Position numbers and translations under genes: made by a program. The notes under the pieces were generated by a model, which saw only the letters and a program-made list of their open reading frames with translations, did no database searches and was not told the DNA's origin. From CAZFQG01 sp964520785 (lineage in GTDB: Bacteria > Planctomycetota > Planctomycetia > Pirellulales > Thermoguttaceae), in the NCBI GenBank assembly GCA_964520785.1, contig CAZFQG010000086.1:1-24882 (forward strand): a DNA stretch of 24,882 nucleotides. The letters run 5' to 3'. Below, piece after piece: positions 5,798 through 13,093 of this stretch (the stretch's first letter is position 1; the number at the start of each line of letters is the position of its first letter).

Positions 5798-8125
5798 CTA
5801 CCGCGAACCTCGCAGGTCTTCCGTCGGCACCCGCGGCAGGCCGAGGTTGTCGGCGAAGGCGGTTCCTTCCGCCGATCTCCGCTCGATGAATATGGTGGCG
5901 GTGGTCGAATCGGGGCCGGTGGTAAACTCGACCGTCTTCCGTTCCCAACCGGAACCGGCGTGGCCGGCCGAGGCGTCCGGGCCGCCGTGGCCGCGGATGC
6001 CGAGGAGGACCGGGGTCGTGCCATCCGACTTCAGCCACCCGGACAACTGATACCGCGTGTTTGGGTGGAGATTTTCGATGGTCTGCTCCACGCGGACGGC
6101 GCCGCTGAGCCGCAATTCGTGTTTGGAGGTCCCCGTCTTCTGCACGGCGCCGCGGCCGAATTCGTTGCCCCAGCCGTTGCCGGGGGCGATGTCGGCTTTG
6201 CCGCTGCCGACGGCGGTCCAGGATTCGGTGGACCCCAACTCGAAGGCCGCGTTGTGAATGGCATTCGCGTAGGCCATTTCCGGGACGTCCCACTCCACCC
6301 GGGGCGGATTGCCGAAATCGTGCCCCGCCTTCCACGCTTCCGGCGAGGCGCCCAAATCGGGGGGTGTTTCCGATTCCGGCGTGATCCCCTGCAAAGGAAC
6401 GCCCGCGCGGCGCGCCGGCGAGCCAGGCAGGAGCTCGAACCGGGCCTGCTCGGGATCGACGAACCCCGGGTCCTGGCTGATCAGGTTCGGCTGGGTGACG
6501 ACATGGGCCGGGAGGCGGATCTCTTGAGGCAGAATGTTGTTGACGAAGCGGCTGCCGAACAGGTCGTCGCGGTGGGAGTGGTCGAACGTCGAAATCCGCC
6601 CGCAGTTCCAGACCGTGTTGTTGTAGGAGAGCATGAAGTACGACGGGTTGTTTACCTGGAGCGGAATGCCCGGCACGTTCCAGATCACATTGTGGTGGAC
6701 GATGGCGTTGTGGCTGCAATGGTCGAAGTAGATGCCGGCCGTGTGCCCGTGGGCCAGGTTGTCGTGGACGCGGTTGTAGCGGATGACCGTCGCCATGAAG
6801 TCGGTATTGTGGCCATAGGTCATTCCCAGGTCGGCGGTCAGCCAGCCGGCGTGGGAGAGGTCGTTGTACTGGATCAGGCTTTCCATCAGGCCGTGGAGGG
6901 AACAGACGTCCCGGCCGGAGTGGCGGATCGTATTGTGGCTGATCAACTGCCGTCTCCCGGAGAACGACGCGGCGCCGTTCCATTTGCCGGCGTAGTTGCC
7001 GTGGTGCAGACAGCAGTTGACCAGCCGGTTGTCGGAGCCCTCCATCCGGACGAGGCTGCCGGACGACCAGGCGAACTCGCATCCGGTAACGTCGATATGG
7101 CTCCCCTTGATGAGCACGCTGCCCTTGCCGCTGACATCATTGACGTAGGAATGGCCGATGTAGCGACCGGCCAGGCCGTGAAGCGATAGGTGATGACTCG
7201 CGGCGTCGGTCAGAATGCCTCCCGCGCGGAAGCGGAGGCCGCGGATATGGATGTGCGACCGCCCTGAAAGGTCGATCACATGGACCCGCCGCTTCGCCTC
7301 GATCCATGAGCCGTCCGGCATCCGTCCTTGCGGCGGCTTGAGCCAGAGTTCCTTCTTGTCGCGGTCGAACCACCACTCCCCCTCCGCGTCGAGCGCATCG
7401 CGGACGCCCATCAAGACGTACGGATTGCCCTTGCGCGGCTTGTACCAGCGGTCCGGCTGCGGCTTTTCGAAGGTGAGCGTTTTCGTGTCGGCGTCGAAGC
7501 CGGTGACGGTGGCGCTCCAGCAGTACCAGCGCTCGCCTCCGGCACACCAAAGCACGGCCCCCTTCCAGAAATCTTCCCCCCCGGGAAGCGCAGGATCGAC
7601 GAGCGTCTCGGCCGAACCGGAGGCGACCTCGGCGCGGACCGGCTCCATCAGCGTGCCGCCCAGGTTCGGCCACCGGGCCTCGATGAGCATCTCCTCGCCC
7701 GCGAAAACCTGGTTCCCGTCCTCCATATCCCACGCCAGCGGCGCGTGGAAGAGGCCGTCCTCGGCCGCGGTCCAGCCCTCGACCGGGTCCGTCCCGCTGA
7801 GGAGCACGTCCTCGCCGGGCCGCGGCTCAAAGACGATCGGCGCCTCCGCGGTACCGTCGTGAAGGGGCTTGAGCGTCTCCCGGTAAACTCCGCCGAGCAG
7901 CCGGCACGTATCCCCGGCCCGAAGCACCGAACAGGCCTTCGCCAGCGTCTTCCAAGGGCCGTCCGTGCCGCCGGGATTAGGCTCGGCCAGGCGACCGGAC
8001 CAGGCGTCGTTTCCTTGGGGGGAGACATAGTAAAGTTCCGCCGCTTGGATGGAGATAATCGGCAGGACGAGCGCAAGCAAGGAAGACGCCGCGGCGCGGC
8101 GGGGGAGGCTCCATTTGGGAAACAT
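5798..8125 (-). CDS. Secreted right-handed parallel beta-helix protein with C-terminal carbohydrate-binding-like domain (775 aa)
   Basis: The ATG at 8125 is preceded by GAGAAGGA with 8-nt spacing and followed by a signal peptide ending near SIQAA (residue 29). The upstream extension to 8242 overlaps the neighbouring gene and lacks a ribosome site. The mature start ELYYVSPQGNDAWSG followed by DGPWKTLAKA and AGDTCRLLGGVYRETL is the typical opening of right-handed beta-helix (pectate-lyase-like, DUF1565-like) proteins. The middle is rich in beta-helix turns (HNTIRHSG, IQYNDLSHAG, IRYNRVHDN, VHHNVIWN). Residues about 630-765 resemble a CBM4/9-type jellyroll (NAAFELG, GWGNEFGRG, DNLGLPRV). It probably binds or cleaves an extracellular polysaccharide; catalytic residues cannot be assigned. 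It follows the sialidase-like gene after only 16 bp, so the two are co-transcribed. Confidence 0.83.
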   Translation of the reverse strand: MFPKWSLPRRAAASSLLALVLPIISIQAAELYYVSPQGNDAWSGRLAEPNPGGTDGPWKTLAKACSVLRAGDTCRLLGGVYRETLKPLHDGTAEAPIVFEPRPGEDVLLSGTDPVEGWTAAEDGLFHAPLAWDMEDGNQVFAGEEMLIEARWPNLGGTLMEPVRAEVASGSAETLVDPALPGGEDFWKGAVLWCAGGERWYCWSATVTGFDADTKTLTFEKPQPDRWYKPRKGNPYVLMGVRDALDAEGEWWFDRDKKELWLKPPQGRMPDGSWIEAKRRVHVIDLSGRSHIHIRGLRFRAGGILTDAASHHLSLHGLAGRYIGHSYVNDVSGKGSVLIKGSHIDVTGCEFAWSSGSLVRMEGSDNRLVNCCLHHGNYAGKWNGAASFSGRRQLISHNTIRHSGRDVCSLHGLMESLIQYNDLSHAGWLTADLGMTYGHNTDFMATVIRYNRVHDNLAHGHTAGIYFDHCSHNAIVHHNVIWNVPGIPLQVNNPSYFMLSYNNTVWNCGRISTFDHSHRDDLFGSRFVNNILPQEIRLPAHVVTQPNLISQDPGFVDPEQARFELLPGSPARRAGVPLQGITPESETPPDLGASPEAWKAGHDFGNPPRVEWDVPEMAYANAIHNAAFELGSTESWTAVGSGKADIAPGNGWGNEFGRGAVQKTGTSKHELRLSGAVRVEQTIENLHPNTRYQLSGWLKSDGTTPVLLGIRGHGGPDASAGHAGSGWERKTVEFTTGPDSTTATIFIERRSAEGTAFADNLGLPRVPTEDLRGSR

Positions 8126-8141
8126 GCCGCGAATCCTTCTC

Positions 8142-9107
8142 TCAGTCGATTTCAACCTTGGCCAAATAAATACTGGTCTTTCCCTCGTGACTCGAATAGT
8201 AGCTGACCCACAGCAAGCCGTCATGATGGACGAGTCCGGCATAGCTGGTATCGCCGCCGGAGGGAAGCTTCAAACACTCGGTGAACTTGCCGGAGTCGGG
8301 GTCCACCCACCCCAGCGCCGTCCGGGCTCCGCCGTCGTATAGCCGGACCGCGGCGATCAGCCGGCCGTCCGGCAGTCGAAGCATCGCCGGGCCGCCGATC
8401 CGAGTTCCGACGTCCTTCCACTCCCAACTCGTGTACGGCGCTTCCGAGATTCCGAGAAGGCCGTTCGCCGGATCTTGCCGGAGCAGGCAGTACGCCGTAT
8501 CGCCGTCGAAGACGAGCGACGTCTCGTTCGGATAGACTGCTTCGAGCATCGGTTTCAGAACGGTGTCGAAGGTCTTGCCGTCCTTACTGGAATAGAGCCG
8601 CAGCGACCCCTTTGCCTTGCCGACGCCGTAGCCAACCCCGTAGGCGGTGTCGCCGTGCCAGGTCACCCGCCACATCCAGAAGTCGGGGTCGCCGATTTCG
8701 TAGGGATCGCTCCATGTCTTACCATCCTTGGAGAACCACGCGAGCGATTGGTGGGAGTGTTTCGACCTGTCGTGGAGCGCCTCCGCTCCTGAAAGCATGA
8801 GCCGGCCGTCGGGCGTCACGGTAATCTGGGCATCCCTCAGGTCGGAACGTTCCGAAGTGAGTAGCGCCGCCGACTCCCATGTCTCTCCATCAGCCGAGGT
8901 AATCACGCGGAGCGCCCCCTCGGGACAGACGTGCCCCTTCCCCTCGCGAAACGCGCAGTACCACCGGTCCTGAAATCGGGTCAGCGCCGTAAAGGCGTTG
9001 TGCGGCGCCTTGTCCCAAATCTTGCGGACCTCCACCAGTTTGACCGATTCCTCGGCGCGGACGGTCGTGGCGCCAAGCACTACCAAAACTAATGCAAGAT
9101 GTCTCAT
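8142..9107 (-). CDS. Exported sialidase-superfamily (BNR/Asp-box) protein (321 aa)
   Basis: The start chosen is the ATG at 9107 (MRHLALVLVVLGATTVRA), which lies 7 nt after AAAGGA. The ATG at 9113 is too close to that site. Residues 1-18 are a signal peptide. The protein is a probable six-bladed propeller with Asp-box-like turns (SADGETW 71-77, SKDGKTW 126-132, SSKDGKTF 173-180), an FREG block at 53-56 and LRDAQ at 90-94. The superfamily includes exo-sialidases and related glycosidases as well as non-catalytic members. The full set of sialidase catalytic residues was not confirmed, so sialic acid is not a safe substrate call. No lipoprotein or PEP-CTERM tail is present. Pairing with the beta-helix protein suggests a two-gene glycan-use operon. 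Confidence 0.8.
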   Translation of the reverse strand: MRHLALVLVVLGATTVRAEESVKLVEVRKIWDKAPHNAFTALTRFQDRWYCAFREGKGHVCPEGALRVITSADGETWESAALLTSERSDLRDAQITVTPDGRLMLSGAEALHDRSKHSHQSLAWFSKDGKTWSDPYEIGDPDFWMWRVTWHGDTAYGVGYGVGKAKGSLRLYSSKDGKTFDTVLKPMLEAVYPNETSLVFDGDTAYCLLRQDPANGLLGISEAPYTSWEWKDVGTRIGGPAMLRLPDGRLIAAVRLYDGGARTALGWVDPDSGKFTECLKLPSGGDTSYAGLVHHDGLLWVSYYSSHEGKTSIYLAKVEID

Positions 9108-9184
9108 CGTCATTTCCTTTCGCAAAAAAAACACTGGTCTTCCAATCTCACAGTTCCTGAAACGTAGCCCCCAACATGGGTTTT

Positions 9185-9212
9185 ATTGTACACGACCGGA
9201 AGGCACGAGCAA
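9185..9212 (-). promoter_or_regulatory. Candidate promoter of the sialidase-like/beta-helix operon
   Basis: On the minus strand, TTGCTC (9212-9207) and TACAAT (9190-9185) are separated by 16 bp. The -10 matches 5 of 6 and the -35 matches 3 of 6. The start codon at 9107 is about 78 bp downstream of the -10. Confidence 0.45.
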
Positions 9213-9476
9213 GAAAGGACCGGAATAGCCCTCGTCCGGTTCAATAAGAATCCAAAAAAATGGGCAAACAGAAGTTGACGCAACCTGAAAACCCATTGCG
9301 CTTCCGCTTTTCGATCCACGGGGGAGGTGCCGGGGAAATCCCCATAACGCCTTCTCGTTCCCCGCATTGGAAGCGAAGCGGACCAGGCTTACCGCTGCCC
9401 GGATGCGCGGAAATCCGACTCGGCGAATCCGGGGAGCGCGCGGACTGTCGTGAATCCGGCCGAATTTCGCCCCGGC
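9213..9476. other. Gene-free stretch between sialidase-like promoter and hemerythrin gene
   Basis: About 264 bp. Short open frames occur on both strands (for example a 92-codon one from 9260) but have no ribosome site or recognised domain. No clear terminator for the hemerythrin transcript was found. Confidence 0.35.
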
Positions 9477-9890
9477 TTAGCAGACAGCCGGTTCTTTTTC
9501 GCGGAGGAACGGGGCGTATTGCTTGTCGGTACCTTTGATGTGTGTCTTGAGCCAATCACTCAAGAAGTCCATGACTTCGATCGAGAGGCAGAGTTTCCCG
9601 GAGTCGAAGCCATTTCTGAAATCCTTGATTTTCGCGACGAACTCGGCGTGCTCGCGCTTGTGTTCGGCCGTCCCCGGGTACTCGAATTCGGCGAAGTACG
9701 CTTCTTCGCTTTGGAAGTGGGTCTTCGTATAGCCGATGAGTTTCTGGATGATGGCGCGGAGGGTTTCTTTTCCCTGTCCTTGACGCATGGCGTCGTCCAA
9801 ATCGTTGATCATGCGAATGAGTGTTTGATGCTGGCGGTCGATTTCTCGGAAGTTGATGGCGAGGCTGTCGTCCCATTGAATTCGTGCCAT
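9477..9890 (-). CDS. Bacteriohemerythrin (137 aa)
   Basis: This is a single-domain bacteriohemerythrin of normal length. All seven di-iron ligands of the family are visible: H21, H58, E62, H77, H81, H117 and D122, in the order H...HxxxE...HxxxH...HxxxxD. The protein reversibly binds O2 in the cytoplasm and may deliver or sense oxygen. The ATG at 9890 follows AGAAGGA with 8-nt spacing. A longer open frame to 10067 has no ribosome site and covers the promoter. The gene is monocistronic and divergent from the DUF1559 gene at 10188. The protein's short length and lack of fused signalling domains argue for a carrier or storage role rather than a receptor. Confidence 0.95.
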   Translation of the reverse strand: MARIQWDDSLAINFREIDRQHQTLIRMINDLDDAMRQGQGKETLRAIIQKLIGYTKTHFQSEEAYFAEFEYPGTAEHKREHAEFVAKIKDFRNGFDSGKLCLSIEVMDFLSDWLKTHIKGTDKQYAPFLREKEPAVC

Positions 9891-9961
9891 GGGTAGTGTC
9901 CTTCTTTTCGCGATCGTGTTGACTGAAATGGGATTCCGGTGGTATTGCACCGAACCGCGAA

Positions 9962-9990
9962 AGTATACCTCCGCTTCGGCGGAGTGTCGC
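9962..9990 (-). promoter_or_regulatory. Hemerythrin promoter with a dyad in its spacer
   Basis: On the minus strand, GCGACA (9990-9985; 4 of 6) and TATACT (9967-9962; 5 of 6) are separated by 17 bp. The spacer is almost entirely a 6-bp inverted repeat, CTCCGC TTCG GCGGAG on the plus strand (9969-9984). A dyad between -35 and -10 is the usual place for MerR-type activators, but it could also be a repressor site or a hairpin in opposite-strand RNA. No regulator gene is adjacent. Confidence 0.5.
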
Positions 9991-10033
9991 CGTGAACGGA
10001 CGTTCGCGGCCGCGCCGGCCGAAGAAGGGGCGA

Positions 10034-10071
10034 TCTCTTGGGTTCGTGACGGGCAATACCCCCCCAAGAGA
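10034..10071. repeat. 9-bp inverted repeat in the hemerythrin-DUF1559 divergent region
   Basis: TCTCTTGGG (10034-10042) is matched by CCCAAGAGA (10063-10071), with a 20-nt spacer. It lies between the two divergent promoters and has no T tract. An operator or structured leader is possible; the function is unknown. Confidence 0.35.
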
Positions 10072-10102
10072 ACTAATGCCCACCCGTATTCATGGGAGGG
10101 GG

Positions 10103-10132
10103 TTGTGCCGGGGATGCTCTTTCGAATATAAT
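10103..10132 (+). promoter_or_regulatory. Candidate promoter of the frameshifted DUF1559 gene
   Basis: TTGTGC (10103-10108; 3 of 6) and a perfect TATAAT (10127-10132) are separated by 18 bp. The expected start near 10139 leaves a leader of about 49 nt to the GTG at 10188. Confidence 0.6.
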
Positions 10133-10187
10133 GACTTTGTTGGGATGGGTTCCCTGGACGTCGTCACGAAGCTGGAGGGATGGGAAA

Positions 10188-11115
10188 GTGCGATCATTCA
10201 CTCAAAAGCGCGGCTTTACGTTGGTCGAGCTGCTTGTCGTCATCGCGATCATCGGGATATTGATCGCCTTGTTGTTGCCGGCCGTGCAGGCGGCGCGCGA
10301 GGCAGCGCGGCGGTCTCAATGCGGCAACAACCTGAAGCAGATCGGCCTGGGTCTATCGGTCTCAATGCGGCAACAACCTGAAGCAGATCGGCCTGGGTCT
10401 ATTGGGATATGAATCGAACCACGGCCGGTTTCCCCCGGGCCGGGTGGGCTGCGACAATAACGCGACCCGTTGCCCCAACGTATTGCAACGGGTCGGCACC
10501 AGCGCGTTCGTCTGCATTCTGCCGTTCATGGAGCAGCAGGGCGTTTACGATATGTTCGACTTCCGGGACGGGCCGTGGGGTTATACGACGACCTGGTATC
10601 AGGGAACGAACGCGGAGGCCATCCGCCAAAGGATCGCCGCGTACGTCTGCCCCAGCGATACGTCGAACGAGTTCGCCGACACGCCGAAAATCGGCCCAAC
10701 CGCCTACGATATCGGCACCCGTAAGGCGGCGGTGGGGAGTTACGCCCTTTGCTCCGGCTCAACTTCCTACGCCGCGCTCGACAAGATCAAGCACGACAGT
10801 GACGGGGTGTTCTACTATTTGAAGGGGCACCCACTGAGAGACCTTTCGGACGGCACGACGAATACGATGCTTGTCGGGGAGGTAGTGGATGCGAGTACTC
10901 CGGAGGGGACGAATATCTGGAGCCGCGCGGTCCGTTACATGGATTGCCAGCGAAGCACCTACAATCCACTGAATCATCCGGTCGGGTTCTCCCCGGGCGT
11001 GAATCTCTACAACATGACCTGCAACGGGGCCTTCGGCAGCCGACATCCGGGAGGCGCGCAGTTCGTCTTCGGGGACGGGCACGTCGCGTTTCTCGTGGAC
11101 AACATCGAGTTCTAA
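10188..11115 (+). pseudogene. DUF1559 pseudopilin-like gene, frameshifted by a 46-bp tandem duplication
   Basis: The best start is GTG at 10188, with GGAGGG (10174-10179) 8 nt upstream. It gives RSFTQKRGFTLVELLVVIAI, a prepilin-peptidase site (G/F), and the AVQAAREAARRSQCGNNLKQIGLGL signature. A second exact copy of 46 bp (10357-10402) then shifts the frame, and translation stops at 10412. The remaining domain continues in another frame to 11115 (GYESNHGRFPPG ... SRHPGGAQFVFGDGHVAFL). Removing one copy gives one uninterrupted 293-residue DUF1559 protein of normal length with no other lesion. The rest of the gene is intact, so either the break is very recent or the duplication is an assembly error; I favour the latter. 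Confidence 0.88.
10311..10402. repeat. Exact 46-bp tandem duplication (two copies)
   Basis: Copy 1 is 10311-10356 and copy 2 is 10357-10402, with no mismatch. 46 is not a multiple of three, so the host DUF1559 gene is put out of frame. Confidence 0.97.
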
Positions 11116-11179
11116 ACCTACCGCGCCCTCTCCACCCGTGGCGGTGGTGAAATTCACATCGAAAGGGAATGATGGTAGA

Positions 11180-11196
11180 CCGGATCGGCGATCCGG
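11180..11196 (-). terminator. Hairpin just after the stop of the 536-aa DUF1559-like gene
   Basis: CCGGATC (11180-11186) and GATCCGG (11190-11196) form a 7-bp perfect stem with a 3-nt loop. It starts 2 bp after the minus-strand stop codon, between two convergent genes. Only a weak T-containing tail follows, so factor-independent termination is likely but not certain. Confidence 0.5.
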
Positions 11197-11198
11197 CA

Positions 11199-12809
11199 TC
11201 ACTTCCTCCACTCCGACCAATCAACCACCTCCCCGCCGGCCGCGGTGAGGATTTTCTTCCACACGTTAGGGTCGATGTCGTTGCGGAGAACATGCGACGC
11301 GCCGTCGCAGAAGACGCACGTGAACGGCCGGCCGTCGCTCCGGCGGACGCCGTCGAGCGGGTTCTTCCAGTCGACCTCCCAGTCGTCCGGTTTCGTCCAG
11401 ACGACGGCCCGTTCGGGGACGACTTCGACGGCGAGGAGGGTGGCGGACGTTCCGTCGGTGATGTCCCTAATCGCTTTCCCCTTGCCGCCGTGGAAGAGCG
11501 TTCCCTCGCCGGTCGGGACGACGTAGGTGGTTTTGTACGGGTCGCCGATCGCCTTGCGGACCGCCGGGTCGGGGTCGGCAAAAGCAATCGGCATACGTTT
11601 GATCAATTTGCGGTTGTGCTCGCTGTCCCACGGTTCGTCGAGATGGAATTCCTTGTAGAGGGCGTTCTGGTCCACGTACGGAAGAAGCGCGACCCGCCAA
11701 CTCAAGAGGGGCTTACCGTCTTTGTCGCGAATGGCCGCGGGAGGGAAGGTTTTGTTCCGGTCGTGGTAGTTGTGGAAGGCCAGTGCGAGTTGTCTGAATC
11801 GACTCTCGCGGTCGTTGCGACTTGCCGCGCCAAGCGCCGCTCTTGCCAGTACGTCGCCGGCCGTGGCGAACGCTTCCGGGTTATCCCCCAACTCCAGCAC
11901 CACGCCGGTCTCCCGGACTTCCGGCTCGATCATCCCGAGGACCCGCGCCACAACGGCGCGGAGTTCGTCGCGGACATACGGCACTTCCTTCGCAAACCTC
12001 GCTTCCCCCAATTTCAGACCTTCGGCCATCGCCGCCTTGGCGATCCGGGCCGACTCGGCATCGTTCATTTCCATCATCGCGTCGACTTGAAGCTTGGGCC
12101 GGAAATCGACCGCGACCCCCGCCCAGCGAAGCGAATCGGCGACGAAGGGGCCGTCGATCTTCTCGAACGGTTCCGGCAATTGGGGGAACATCTCGCGAAG
12201 GACGCGGCGGCTGTCGGCGTCGGCGCAGAGGACGAACCCGGCGGCGTGGTCGGCACACCACGAGACTGATTCCTTGGCGTCCGCGCGACACGCGCCGGCG
12301 TCGCGCCGGCTCTTTTGGAACGCGTCTAGTTGGGCCAGGTTCGACGCGCCGAGGATCGCCCCGTCGACGACGGCGAAGTGCTTCGGCAGCCACGCGTCCG
12401 ATTTCCGCGGTTCGCGGGGGAGGATCTCTTTGAGAGCGGCAACAAGCTGTCCGGCGTCGCTCCCTTTCTTCACCGGGGCGAACCAGGTCGGACCGCCGTG
12501 GGCGACGTCGTCCACGCGGAAGAGAATATAAACGCGGCCTAAGCCCAGCTCGCGGAGCCGGTCGATTCGCGACTGGACGGCCTTGGAAAAGGTCTCCAGT
12601 TCCGTCACGCGAACGTCGAAAAAGCTCGCCACCACGGCGATCCGGTTTGCCACGGCCGGGACGTCGAGCGAGTCGAGATCGACACAGGCCACCGCCAAAA
12701 CGTCGTCGGTCACGTAGGGGAGGACGGCCGGGGGTTCGGCGGACGCGGTGCGGGTGAGCGTACACGCGGCGAGGGCCGCGATGAGCGTTAGTGTGTTTTT
12801 GTGGAACAT
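11199..12809 (-). CDS. Exported protein with C-terminal DUF1559-like domain (536 aa)
   Basis: Residues 1-24 are a Sec signal peptide (MFHKNTLTLIAALAACTLTRTASA) rather than the prepilin motif of ordinary DUF1559 proteins. Residues about 25-325 form an alpha/beta region I do not recognise. It has planctomycete features such as LPYVTDDVLAVACVDLDSLD, typical of large secreted proteins of this phylum. Residues about 330-536 look like the DUF1559 core: RFRQLALAFHNYHDRNKTFPP, LSWRVALLPYVDQNALYKEF, ITDGTSATLLAVEVV and a C-terminal FVFCDGASHVLR-type block. The ATG at 12809 follows AGGA with about 9-nt spacing. The gene is monocistronic and is followed by a hairpin. The function is unknown. The layout suggests a soluble periplasmic protein that borrowed the pseudopilin head domain. 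Confidence 0.85.
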   Translation of the reverse strand: MFHKNTLTLIAALAACTLTRTASAEPPAVLPYVTDDVLAVACVDLDSLDVPAVANRIAVVASFFDVRVTELETFSKAVQSRIDRLRELGLGRVYILFRVDDVAHGGPTWFAPVKKGSDAGQLVAALKEILPREPRKSDAWLPKHFAVVDGAILGASNLAQLDAFQKSRRDAGACRADAKESVSWCADHAAGFVLCADADSRRVLREMFPQLPEPFEKIDGPFVADSLRWAGVAVDFRPKLQVDAMMEMNDAESARIAKAAMAEGLKLGEARFAKEVPYVRDELRAVVARVLGMIEPEVRETGVVLELGDNPEAFATAGDVLARAALGAASRNDRESRFRQLALAFHNYHDRNKTFPPAAIRDKDGKPLLSWRVALLPYVDQNALYKEFHLDEPWDSEHNRKLIKRMPIAFADPDPAVRKAIGDPYKTTYVVPTGEGTLFHGGKGKAIRDITDGTSATLLAVEVVPERAVVWTKPDDWEVDWKNPLDGVRRSDGRPFTCVFCDGASHVLRNDIDPNVWKKILTAAGGEVVDWSEWRK

Positions 12810-13093
12810 GGGTATTGGTCCTGTTTGGTTATCGTGTGGGACGGCTTGCTTGCAGTCCGTGGGTGTTCAATTTGAACCCCAACGGGGTGACAGGTAATAG
12901 CCTGGGGCGTCAGCCCTAGGAATCCCGTGACGAAATGAAATGGAGAGCCCCAACGGGGCGGTACATCGTGCCGGCATTCGTGTTTCGCCCCGTTGGGGCT
13001 CCCAAATGATGGATGTCGCAACTATTCCTAGGGCTCACGCCCTAGGCTATTTCTTGCCGCCACGCTTCGCGGGCTCAATTGGGTCTCCGCCCG
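12810..13093. other. Intergenic stretch carrying a palindromic repeat cluster
   Basis: About 284 bp between two minus-strand genes. It is largely occupied by the nested inverted repeat at 12896-13051 and an extra ACCCCAACGGGGT unit at about 12876-12888. No protein gene is supported. Confidence 0.6.
12896..13051. repeat. Nested inverted repeat (REP/BIME- or MITE-like)
   Basis: The outer arms, 12896-12923 and 13024-13051, are 28 bp long and complementary at 26 positions (AATAGCCT..GCCCTAGGAAT type). The inner arms, 12945-12960 (GAGCCCCAACGGGGCG) and 12986-13001, are perfectly complementary over 16 bp. A related CCCCAACGGGG unit lies just to the left. Each inner arm is itself nearly palindromic. 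Similar palindromic intergenic units are common in planctomycete genomes, as I remember them, but copy number elsewhere cannot be seen here. There is no transposase gene. Confidence 0.8.

Noticed and set aside
5571..7082. 503-codon minus-strand open frame
   Set aside because: It lies in another frame of the beta-helix gene, is rich in Arg and Pro, and has no recognisable domain or ribosome site.
9260..9538. 92-codon plus-strand frame
   Set aside because: It overlaps the end of the hemerythrin gene on the other strand, has no ribosome site, and shows no recognised domain.
12896..13051. CRISPR array
   Set aside because: The repeats are inverted, not direct with regular spacers, and no cas gene is nearby.
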